From positions 1 through 21,471 of IMG/VR virus record IMGVR_UViG_3300004472_000067: DNA of 21,471 nt, one strand, 5' to 3'. Each line of letters starts with the position of its first letter. Within the stretch, counting starts at the first letter, position 1. The notes beneath the pieces were generated by a model. That model made no database searches. It had not been told where the DNA came from and saw nothing but the letters and a program-made list of their open reading frames with translations. The translations under genes and the position numbers were made by a program. Below are positions 16,131-21,471 of this stretch, piece after piece. The DNA comes from a virus.

Positions 16131-16652
16131 ATGACAAACACATTTACATACGCTAAGGCTGTTTCGGAATCTTATACGGCCCCCAAAGTCGGATTTGACC
16201 CTACCACTGGCCCAGCGGTAGCTAAAGGATTTACCTCTACAAACGTGCAGGATGCGATTGTAGAGGCGAGATACATCCCGGTATATGCTAGCCAGACTAT
16301 ACCGGGGATCGTGCGTAACGCGACGGATACAGAGTCCCTATGGGAAGCTGTAGTCAATGCCTATGTCACACCAAACCAGATGGCCGCAAAGATTCATAAT
16401 TTTTGGACCAGTGTAATTCAACCTGCGATTCCACCAGCGGTAACTTTACCTACGTTTACATATGGCGGTTCTGGCTCCATGGCAGGGATGGCGTCTACAT
16501 ATACAAGTTTACCTGTAGGGTCATTTGTCGTATTTGAAGAATACTACACCTATGTTGTTGGGTGGGGTAATGGTAGTTCTACTGTCGGTGCATATCGTCG
16601 AAGAACAATGGTGAGAACAAATAATGCCGGATGGCAGATGGTGATTCAATGA
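16131..16652 (+). CDS. 12: Very short gp12-like (short tail fibre) protein
   Basis: 173 aa, about a third of T4 gp12 (527 aa), with an AGGTGAG ribosome site. The N-terminus GFDPTTG (21-27), TNVQDAI (37-43), and the unit SQTIPGIVRNATDTE…VTPNQMAAKI (54-88) match the T4 gp12 start (KFDPTD, VQAAI, then TTKGILFLATEQE…VTPATLATRL). Only one copy of that shaft unit is present, whereas T4 has several. The T4 zinc-binding collar and receptor-binding head are absent. Instead there is a compact C-terminus rich in Gly/Tyr/Ser/Thr, ending RTNNAGWQMVIQ. It occupies the gp12 position right after gp11. It may be a stunted fibre, a cap on gp11/gp10, or a plug with its own small binding domain. The N-terminal homology is fairly confident; the function is open. 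Confidence 0.78.
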   Translation: MTNTFTYAKAVSESYTAPKVGFDPTTGPAVAKGFTSTNVQDAIVEARYIPVYASQTIPGIVRNATDTESLWEAVVNAYVTPNQMAAKIHNFWTSVIQPAIPPAVTLPTFTYGGSGSMAGMASTYTSLPVGSFVVFEEYYTYVVGWGNGSSTVGAYRRRTMVRTNNAGWQMVIQ

Positions 16653-17239
16653 TTAATACTTCGGTTCAATCTGTTTCTGATTTGATGCAACAGATTGATG
16701 CTGTTATCCCAACTGGGAAACAGGCGATGCTTGCAAAGTTCAACGCATATTCTGGCGCATTTATTACATGTCAAGGTGTGGTTCCTTTAGAATATTTGAA
16801 TACTACAAATTTCACTTTTATCCAAATTGAAATCGATCCTGTGACCCAAAAGGTGGTTGGGACCAAAGATAGTTTCACTATTGTTGATATCGCCACCTCA
16901 AAGACTAAAATCTATGAGACTCAAGTAAACACCCTATGCAGGGAAAAAATCTATAAAAGATTTCATCTTGAAGTTCAATTGGATATCATCCGTCAGGCGG
17001 TTGCAGAACTATTGCAGAAGGTCGGTCTTGAGGATGAAGCGTTGTTTGATATGAACGATTACATCGATGATGTTAAACGTGCAAACAAGGTTTTGAAACA
17101 GTCCTATATCAGTAACCCAGATTTTGATTTCATTACCATTGAAGCTGAACAAGCTGAACAAGATGCTCAATTGGATGGTGGATTACATGAATTGATGGGG
17201 CCTGCCAACTTAGTTAGCCAAGGATTACTTGCAAAATAA
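16649..17239 (+). CDS. Unrecognised 196-aa accessory protein in the wac position
   Basis: I do not recognise this protein. The start chosen is the ATG in the ATGA overlap with the previous gene (16649); another ATG 18 nt earlier would add six residues. Residues 1-~85 look alpha/beta: a helix near 8-20, then CQGVVPLEYL and FTFIQIEIDP strands. Residues ~90-155 look helical, including REKIYKRFHLEVQLDIIRQA at 98-117, followed by an acidic stretch and a short hydrophobic end. There is no signal peptide, membrane segment or metal motif. It lies between gp12 and the oxygenase-like gene, tightly coupled to both (ATGA before, TAATG after), so it is probably made late with structural proteins. T4 fibritin is a long coiled coil of 487 aa, which this is not. 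Confidence 0.82.
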   Translation: MINTSVQSVSDLMQQIDAVIPTGKQAMLAKFNAYSGAFITCQGVVPLEYLNTTNFTFIQIEIDPVTQKVVGTKDSFTIVDIATSKTKIYETQVNTLCREKIYKRFHLEVQLDIIRQAVAELLQKVGLEDEALFDMNDYIDDVKRANKVLKQSYISNPDFDFITIEAEQAEQDAQLDGGLHELMGPANLVSQGLLAK

Positions 17240-17733
17240 TGGCACTCCAACTAATTGAATGCCCACATTTTACGCAAAGATTTTGTAGAGAACTTGTGAG
17301 CGAACTTGATGAATTTGATGCAAACAGATTCACAGATCGCTCTAAAGGAACTACTCTGTTCCGAACCATTGAACGGGTGCCTGCCAAATATCGATCCATG
17401 ATCAACTTGGATATTCCGAAGTCTATTCGAGAAAAGTTAATCAAGGCCGCACCAAAGTGTGGAAGCTTCCTAGAAGAAGTGATTGTAAATATGTATGAGC
17501 CGGGTGATTTTATCCCGATGCATATCGATTCACATCACTATTTGAGTTTCTGTGTTGTCCCACTGGTTGAAGATGGTGATGGATTCTCTGCGTATTTTGA
17601 TGGCCCAAACGGCGATGAAACTTTTTATCCAGACACTATCGGAACTGGTATCCATGTAACAGGCAACAAGCTTGTACATGCGGTCAGGCCGGTATCCTAT
17701 AAACGTTATATAGCATTGTATCTATACCTATGA
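17239..17733 (+). CDS. 2-oxoglutarate/Fe(II)-dependent oxygenase-like protein
   Basis: 164 aa. The facial triad of the double-stranded beta-helix dioxygenases is present: H95-x-D97 (PMHIDSHHY), distal H147 (KLVHAV), and R156 nine residues later (YKRYIALYLYL), which would bind 2-oxoglutarate. The MYEPGDFIPMHID lead-in is typical of prolyl-hydroxylase-like members. The N-terminal half opens with a helical CPHFTQRFCRELVSELDEF segment. Members are known in T4-like phages, especially cyanophages, where the substrate is generally unknown. Here it sits inside the baseplate operon, overlapping both neighbours (TAATG before, ATGA after), which suggests a virion protein as substrate, or a role in the late-infected cell. 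The fold is fairly certain; the substrate is not known. Confidence 0.88.
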   Translation: MALQLIECPHFTQRFCRELVSELDEFDANRFTDRSKGTTLFRTIERVPAKYRSMINLDIPKSIREKLIKAAPKCGSFLEEVIVNMYEPGDFIPMHIDSHHYLSFCVVPLVEDGDGFSAYFDGPNGDETFYPDTIGTGIHVTGNKLVHAVRPVSYKRYIALYLYL

Positions 17734-18206
17734 GCATCCATATTAAAAGAAAACATCTTACTAAGAAGGCTGTCAAGTTGCTAACCGCAATTTCAGATGG
17801 TGCTACTTGGGATGAATCAACATCCATTCGTCGTAGAATGGGTGCAAATGGGATGGATAACCCTTCTATGTATAAAACGTGGAAGTGGTATAAAATCCCA
17901 CGCCCTGATAAAGCAAACATCATTGATCAAACTCCAAATGGAATTTGGGATAAAACATTCCTATTCTTCTTTAGGAAGTATGATAAGGATGTTGGCCTGT
18001 TAGACACTATGACCAACTGGGTTGGCACCAAGAACACAGCAAGTTTCTTCTGCGTTTCTCTAGGTGTGAATCAACAAATCATCATTGATGGTGAGTTGTT
18101 CATGTTGGAACCGGGTGATTCTATCAAATTCAATATTACCCATGAACATCTAGTCCCGAAAGTTAAGGAAGACAATCTTTGGGCAATTTGGATGACAGTG
18201 GAATAA
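17730..18206 (+). CDS. Unrecognised 158-aa protein with a cupin-like C-terminus
   Basis: I do not recognise a family. The N-terminal ~60 residues are basic (MSIHIKRKHLTKKAVKLL, RRRMG) with several Trp (WKWYKIPRP). The C-terminal ~60 residues look beta-rich: TASFFCVSLG, QIIIDGELFMLEPGDSIKF, then THEH (H138, H140) and a final WAIWMTVE strand. The GELFMLEPGDSI pattern is cupin/double-stranded-beta-helix-like. Loosely, SFFCV…THEHLVPK…WAIWM parallels LSFCVV…KLVHAVRP…YIALYLYL in the upstream oxygenase, so it could be a diverged partner lacking the HxD pair. The start overlaps the oxygenase stop by 4 nt. It is the last gene before a terminator. The fold assignment is tentative. Confidence 0.8.
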   Translation: MSIHIKRKHLTKKAVKLLTAISDGATWDESTSIRRRMGANGMDNPSMYKTWKWYKIPRPDKANIIDQTPNGIWDKTFLFFFRKYDKDVGLLDTMTNWVGTKNTASFFCVSLGVNQQIIIDGELFMLEPGDSIKFNITHEHLVPKVKEDNLWAIWMTVE

Positions 18207-18208
18207 AT

Positions 18209-18233
18209 AAAAGGGGCCAATTGGCCCCTTTTT
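18209..18233 (+). terminator. Intrinsic terminator, perfect GC-rich palindrome (copy 2)
   Basis: The arms AAAAGGGGCC and GGCCCCTTTT surround AATT, followed by one extra T. It starts 3 nt after the stop of the 158-aa gene. It is identical over the 24-nt palindrome to the terminator at 6615-6638, and is likewise followed within a few bases by a late promoter. Confidence 0.95.
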
Positions 18234-18238
18234 CCGTT

Positions 18239-18246
18239 TATAAATA
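18239..18246 (+). promoter_or_regulatory. T4-type late promoter (TATAAATA) for the neck/terminase operon
   Basis: A perfect TATAAATA lies 5 nt after the terminator T-run and is followed by CTTG, so the extended match TATAAATACT fits T4 late promoters well. It is 24 nt ahead of the gp13 ATG, the same distance as between the first late promoter and gp25. It should drive gp13-gp14-gp15-gp16-gp17. Confidence 0.9.
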
Positions 18247-18269
18247 CTTGTATCAATTGGGGATATAAC

Positions 18270-19199
18270 ATGGCAACAGCTACAAATCCTACTCAACTTA
18301 AAAATATCATTCTCTCTCGACTAGGTGCCCCGGTTAATACAATTAACGTAACCGAACCTCAGTTGTTTGAAGCAATCGATAGAGCGGTAGATATTTACGT
18401 TGACTACCACTATGATGGTGTCAACAAGATGTATGTGATTAAAACTATTACAGATGACGATGTTGCGGCTGGACTAATCCAACTAGATGTCAAATTACAA
18501 GCAGTATCCAGAGTATACCGAAATACGATGTCGGTTGGTGGTGCTTGGTCGGATGGTTCGGTATTTGATGCTGGATGGCAATCTGGTGCGGATTTAATCA
18601 AAATGATGTCAGGCTCCCTAGGTGCATCTAGCCAAGGTGGTGGAATGTTCAGCGGGGGTGGGTATGGCTTGGCGTTATATGATGCTTTCCAACAGAACCT
18701 AGAACTTATTCAGCGGTTTTTCACACCAGACCTTAATTTTTGGTTCAATACCGACTCAGGTAAACTAAAAATTCTGAGTGAAGGTAATTTGAGTGTTGGT
18801 CAGATTGTAATTATCGAATGCTATGTTGCATCCGGTGTTTACGTGGATCAATCCTATATTTCGCAACCTGATGCCGCATCTGGATTGTTTGTTACAAACG
18901 CCGATCAGAATTACCATAACCCATACGCGTATACCATTGGCGGTACATCTGCCGACCCAACTCAATCTGCTACATTTATGAATCAATCGATTTACAATAA
19001 CCGTTGGTTGAAGGAAATGGCGACTGCGTATACCAAGCTGCAATGGGGTACAAATATGAAGAAATTCAATGGTCAACCATTACCGGGTGGTATTACTGTA
19101 AATGGTCAGGCGATTTACGATGAAGCACAGGCTGAAATCGCCGAACTTCGTAAAGAGCTACTAATGTTGCAAGAACCACTACCGTTTTATATGGAGTAA
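18270..19199 (+). CDS. 13: Neck protein gp13
   Basis: 309 aa, the same length as T4 gp13. The N-terminus LKNIILSRLGAPVNTINVTE matches T4 (LKDVILRRLGAP), with YVDYHYDGVNK after it. DLNFWFNTDSGKLK, IVIIECY, NNRWLKEMATAY and LPGGITVNGQAI also correspond, ending in an acidic helix AEIAELRKELLML. In T4, gp13 and gp14 complete the filled head at the portal and form the neck that receives the tail. A Gly/Ser-rich loop lies near 110-130. The ribosome site is weak (GGGGA, about 5-9 nt upstream), but the leader from the late promoter is short. Confidence 0.95.
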   Translation: MATATNPTQLKNIILSRLGAPVNTINVTEPQLFEAIDRAVDIYVDYHYDGVNKMYVIKTITDDDVAAGLIQLDVKLQAVSRVYRNTMSVGGAWSDGSVFDAGWQSGADLIKMMSGSLGASSQGGGMFSGGGYGLALYDAFQQNLELIQRFFTPDLNFWFNTDSGKLKILSEGNLSVGQIVIIECYVASGVYVDQSYISQPDAASGLFVTNADQNYHNPYAYTIGGTSADPTQSATFMNQSIYNNRWLKEMATAYTKLQWGTNMKKFNGQPLPGGITVNGQAIYDEAQAEIAELRKELLMLQEPLPFYME

Positions 19200-19202
19200 T
19201 TC

Positions 19203-19946
19203 ATGCCACTATGGAATACAAACGCTTGGGCATCAATTGAAACTGATGACCCAAGAACGTTGGATAATATTCGAAATCCATATTTTAATCATAATTCTAT
19301 CGTATCCGAATCGAGTTTATTGAATGATCTGGTTTCCGAATCTATCCAGATGTCTGGATTAGAATTCTGGTACATCAAAAGAGAACTCCCAAATCTAGAT
19401 CGCATCTTTGGTGAAGATTCTACAAACAAGTTTACAGATTACTACAAAGTCAATATGTACCTACAGTCGTACAACGGCTGGCAGGGACAACAAGACTTCT
19501 ATTCGAAGTTTGGTATTTCGGTTAGTGATGAGGTTGATTTGATTGTTCAGCCTGATATGTTTGCACATCAAACTAATGGGATGATTCCAAGACCGGGTGA
19601 TCTTGTTATGTGGGATCGTCGGGCGGCATCAGGAAGACCCGCACTATTTGAAATCATTTGGGTAGAACAGGATGATCCATTCCATCCAAACGGGACATTA
19701 CCATTTCGTCGGATTACCGCACAGAAATTTGCTTACAGTCGAGAAGATATGCCACTTATTAACCAATCTGTCATTCCAGATCCTAACGGTACTGATATCC
19801 CATCAGATATTCTGGATGAACTGATCCAAATGAGTAGTCATGGTGATATTGATCGCCCAGATTTTGCTGAATCTGATCAAATTCAATCGGAAGGTAGTGT
19901 ATTAACAGTATTTGATGAAAACGATCCATTTGGGGCTAGTTACTAA
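19203..19946 (+). CDS. 14: Neck protein gp14
   Basis: 247 aa (T4 gp14: 256). Matching segments include IRNPYFNHNSI, VSESIQMSGLEFWYIKRE, IFGEDSTNKFTDYYKVNMYL, FGISVSDEVDL, MFAHQTNGMIPRPGDLVMW, FEIIWVEQDDPF, and RRITAQKFAYS, in the same order as T4. It acts with gp13 in the head-tail connector. A GGAG ribosome site sits inside the end of gp13, three bases of spacer separate the two genes, and the stop overlaps gp15 (TAATG). Confidence 0.96.
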   Translation: MPLWNTNAWASIETDDPRTLDNIRNPYFNHNSIVSESSLLNDLVSESIQMSGLEFWYIKRELPNLDRIFGEDSTNKFTDYYKVNMYLQSYNGWQGQQDFYSKFGISVSDEVDLIVQPDMFAHQTNGMIPRPGDLVMWDRRAASGRPALFEIIWVEQDDPFHPNGTLPFRRITAQKFAYSREDMPLINQSVIPDPNGTDIPSDILDELIQMSSHGDIDRPDFAESDQIQSEGSVLTVFDENDPFGASY

Positions 19947-20734
19947 TGATAAATGATATCCACCAATACAACAAGTCAGTACGCAATTATGTCGTACTGA
20001 TGGGTACGTTGTTCAACAAAGTTACTATCCTCCGGCCAGATAAAACAGATCCGATGGTCGTTCCAATCACATATCAATCGAAAGAAAAATTCGTAGCATA
20101 TTTGCAGAACATGAACCAAAATACTGCCGGAGTATCTAATTTTCCAGACCTCCAAACAATCTTACCGCGCATGAGTTTTTTCATGCGCAAGTTGTATTAC
20201 GACAAATCTCGGAAAGTTAACACCCTGCAATATTCGATGAATATTATAGAACAGAATGGTTTGAAGGTTCATCAGAAACAGTTGGCCCCGGTTCCATACA
20301 ATTTTGAATTTGAAGTCTGTGTATATACAAGATATGAAGATGATATGTTGCAGATTATCGAACAGATTTTGCCATACTTCCAACCACATTTTAACGCTAA
20401 GATAAAAGAATTTTCCTTAGCAGGTGTCGTTGATCGGGACATTTACATCAATTTGACCGACTGCGAGCCAGAAGAGGAAATGATTGGGTTGATGGCGGAT
20501 GATCGTCGCCATGTAATTTGGAATTTGACGTTTGAATTGTATGGGTATCTGTACCCACAAATTCAATCCGCCAATATTATCAAGAAAACTATTGTCAATT
20601 TTGTAGGTAACGTAGAAGACCTATTAGATGATGCCGCTGCAATCTATAGGGTAACCAATGAAGTTATCCCAGAATCTGCGGATATCACTGATCCATACAT
20701 AATCCAAACCACGGAAGAATATCCGAATGGATAA
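19946..20734 (+). CDS. 15: Tail terminator / sheath stabiliser gp15
   Basis: 262 aa (T4 gp15: 272). The segment RYEDDMLQIIEQILPYFQP at 129-147 is almost identical to T4, and VPITYQSKEKF (39-49), TILPRMSF and the WNLTFELYGYLYPQ region also match. A gp15 hexamer caps the last sheath ring in T4 and joins the tail to the neck. The start overlaps the gp14 stop. The end overlaps the gp16 start by 8 nt. A short perfect hairpin (GCGCATGA … TCATGCGC) lies in the coding sequence at about 20167-20187; its role, if any, is unknown. Confidence 0.97.
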   Translation: MINDIHQYNKSVRNYVVLMGTLFNKVTILRPDKTDPMVVPITYQSKEKFVAYLQNMNQNTAGVSNFPDLQTILPRMSFFMRKLYYDKSRKVNTLQYSMNIIEQNGLKVHQKQLAPVPYNFEFEVCVYTRYEDDMLQIIEQILPYFQPHFNAKIKEFSLAGVVDRDIYINLTDCEPEEEMIGLMADDRRHVIWNLTFELYGYLYPQIQSANIIKKTIVNFVGNVEDLLDDAAAIYRVTNEVIPESADITDPYIIQTTEEYPNG

Positions 20735-21233
20735 AGAAGAATTCGATTTTCTGGAAACTGGGGATCTTGATGGGCTACTAGGTGGGGAAACCCGACCTAA
20801 GCCCGTTGTGGTCGTTTCTAAGACGAATCCAATCGAAGACCTAGCAGACCTAGATCCTAGCCTTCGAGACGACTTGAACGTCTCCAGAGCGACCCTGAGA
20901 GCACAGCAGGAAATTATGATGCAACTCGCTATCAGCATGGCCCCAGAGGTAATGCTAGCAGAACATCCAAAGATGGTGGAAGCGTTTGCAAAACTTATGG
21001 CCCAAATGACATCAGCATCGAAAGCGTTGGTGGACGTACATAAGGTCACCAAAGATGCAAAATCTGTTGCTAGCGTAACCACACATAACCAACAAATTAA
21101 CGCGGAAAAAGTCTTTATCGGAACCCATGGCGAACTGCTGAGTAAGATGGGAACCAGACAAGACACTCACGAAAAAGAAGTAAATTCAAAGGCTGTAAAA
21201 TATGACCCGGAAAAAAACAGAGCTACCGAATGA
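20727..21233 (+). CDS. 16: Small terminase subunit gp16
   Basis: 168 aa (T4 gp16: 164). The central segment VEAFAKLMAQMTSASKALVD (84-103) followed by VHKVTKD matches T4 (MEVFATLMGQMTTTNREIL…LHKDMKD), and NAEKVFIGTHGELLSKMG (125-142) matches T4 NATVFMGSPTELMDEIG. The N-terminal 50 residues are acidic. The central helices oligomerise gp16 into rings that recognise phage DNA and regulate the gp17 motor. The start lies within the end of gp15, with GGAAG about 10 nt upstream. The 3' end overlaps gp17 by 32 nt. Confidence 0.94.
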   Translation: MDKEEFDFLETGDLDGLLGGETRPKPVVVVSKTNPIEDLADLDPSLRDDLNVSRATLRAQQEIMMQLAISMAPEVMLAEHPKMVEAFAKLMAQMTSASKALVDVHKVTKDAKSVASVTTHNQQINAEKVFIGTHGELLSKMGTRQDTHEKEVNSKAVKYDPEKNRATE

Positions 21234-21471
21234 TGGTGAAATAGTCAATTCCACTTACGAATCGGATCTATTATCAGATGCAGAAGCGATGAGACTACTT
21301 CTTGAGAAAGATGGTAAAGAATTAGAATCCACTTTCATCAAAGCCCCAGACTTCCAATCAGTTGATCCAGACAACTTTATGTGTTTCAAAGATCGTGATA
21401 ATCGCCGTGCGAGATACATGGGCGACATGGATTTACGCCGTGCGGAACAAAGCAAACCGATGACGCCTGAA
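21202..21471 (+). CDS. 17: Large terminase subunit gp17, N-terminal 90 codons (3'-truncated by window)
   Basis: The frame from ATG 21202 is open to the window end (90 codons) and is too short to stand out as an ORF here. Residues 60-79, MCFKDRDNRRARYMGDMDLR, align with T4 gp17 QTYKDKNNKRSRYMGLPNLK, and the following MTPE aligns with the T4 WTRE just before its ATPase domain. The Walker A and nuclease motifs lie beyond the window. Gp17 is the packaging ATPase and headful nuclease. The start overlaps the last 32 nt of gp16. A good ribosome site is not obvious (AGGCTGTAAAAT), so coupling to gp16 is likely. Confidence 0.92.
   Translation, partial: MTRKKTELPNDGEIVNSTYESDLLSDAEAMRLLLEKDGKELESTFIKAPDFQSVDPDNFMCFKDRDNRRARYMGDMDLRRAEQSKPMTPE

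Noticed and set aside
16631-16648. Upstream ATG adding six residues to the 196-aa protein
   Set aside because: The ATGA overlap start at 16649 matches the coupling pattern of neighbouring genes; the upstream one remains possible but less likely.
20624-21166. 180-aa minus-strand open frame across gp15/gp16
   Set aside because: Its translation is Ser/Leu-rich without motifs and it is antisense to gp15 and gp16, which match T4 proteins.

Overview
The window is a stretch of virion-structure genes from a T4-superfamily myovirus (contractile-tailed phage). Every supported gene reads left to right on the plus strand. The genes are packed tightly, with ATGA or TAATG overlaps at many junctions. The identification rests on a continuous run of T4 homologues in T4 order (6-7-8-9-10-11-12 … 13-14-15-16-17), several with near-T4 lengths: gp8 333 aa, gp13 309 aa, gp10 587 aa, gp7 1000 aa. 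Two copies of the T4 late-promoter octamer TATAAATA support it. The host cannot be read from the sequence. The lambda-Stf-like fibre and the small proteins beside it resemble tail-fibre modules from phages of Proteobacteria, so a proteobacterial host is a reasonable inference only.

Region 1 (1-6613) holds the tail tip and fibre. It contains the end of an upstream gene (probably hub- or spike-associated), a PAAR-M15 peptidase fusion that looks like a cell-puncturing tip carrying its own cell-wall hydrolase, and a 1361-aa fibre with a ~525-residue Ala/Ser/Thr/Asn repeat. Two small fibre-adjacent proteins and a DUF1353 protein follow. The region ends in a strong palindromic terminator.

Region 2 (6647-18233) is the baseplate wedge operon, driven by a late promoter 24 nt before its first start codon. 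It encodes gp25, gp6, gp7, gp8, gp9, gp10, gp11 and a very short gp12-like protein. These build the wedge arms, the fibre attachment sites and the outer rim. Where T4 has wac (fibritin), this phage has three coupled accessory genes: an unrecognised 196-aa protein, a 2-oxoglutarate/Fe(II) oxygenase-like protein and an unrecognised 158-aa protein. The region closes with a terminator whose 24-nt palindrome is identical to the first.

Region 3 (18239-21471) is the neck and packaging operon, again with TATAAATA 24 nt before the first start. It encodes gp13, gp14 (neck), gp15 (tail terminator), gp16 (small terminase) and the first 90 codons of gp17 (large terminase), which runs off the window.

No tRNA, CRISPR array, insertion sequence or integrase was seen, and no gene-free gap exceeds about 65 bases. 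The most distinctive points are the oxygenase-containing trio in the wac position, the stunted gp12, the PAAR-peptidase tip, the inserted fibre module, and the duplicated terminator/late-promoter cassettes that divide the window into transcription units.
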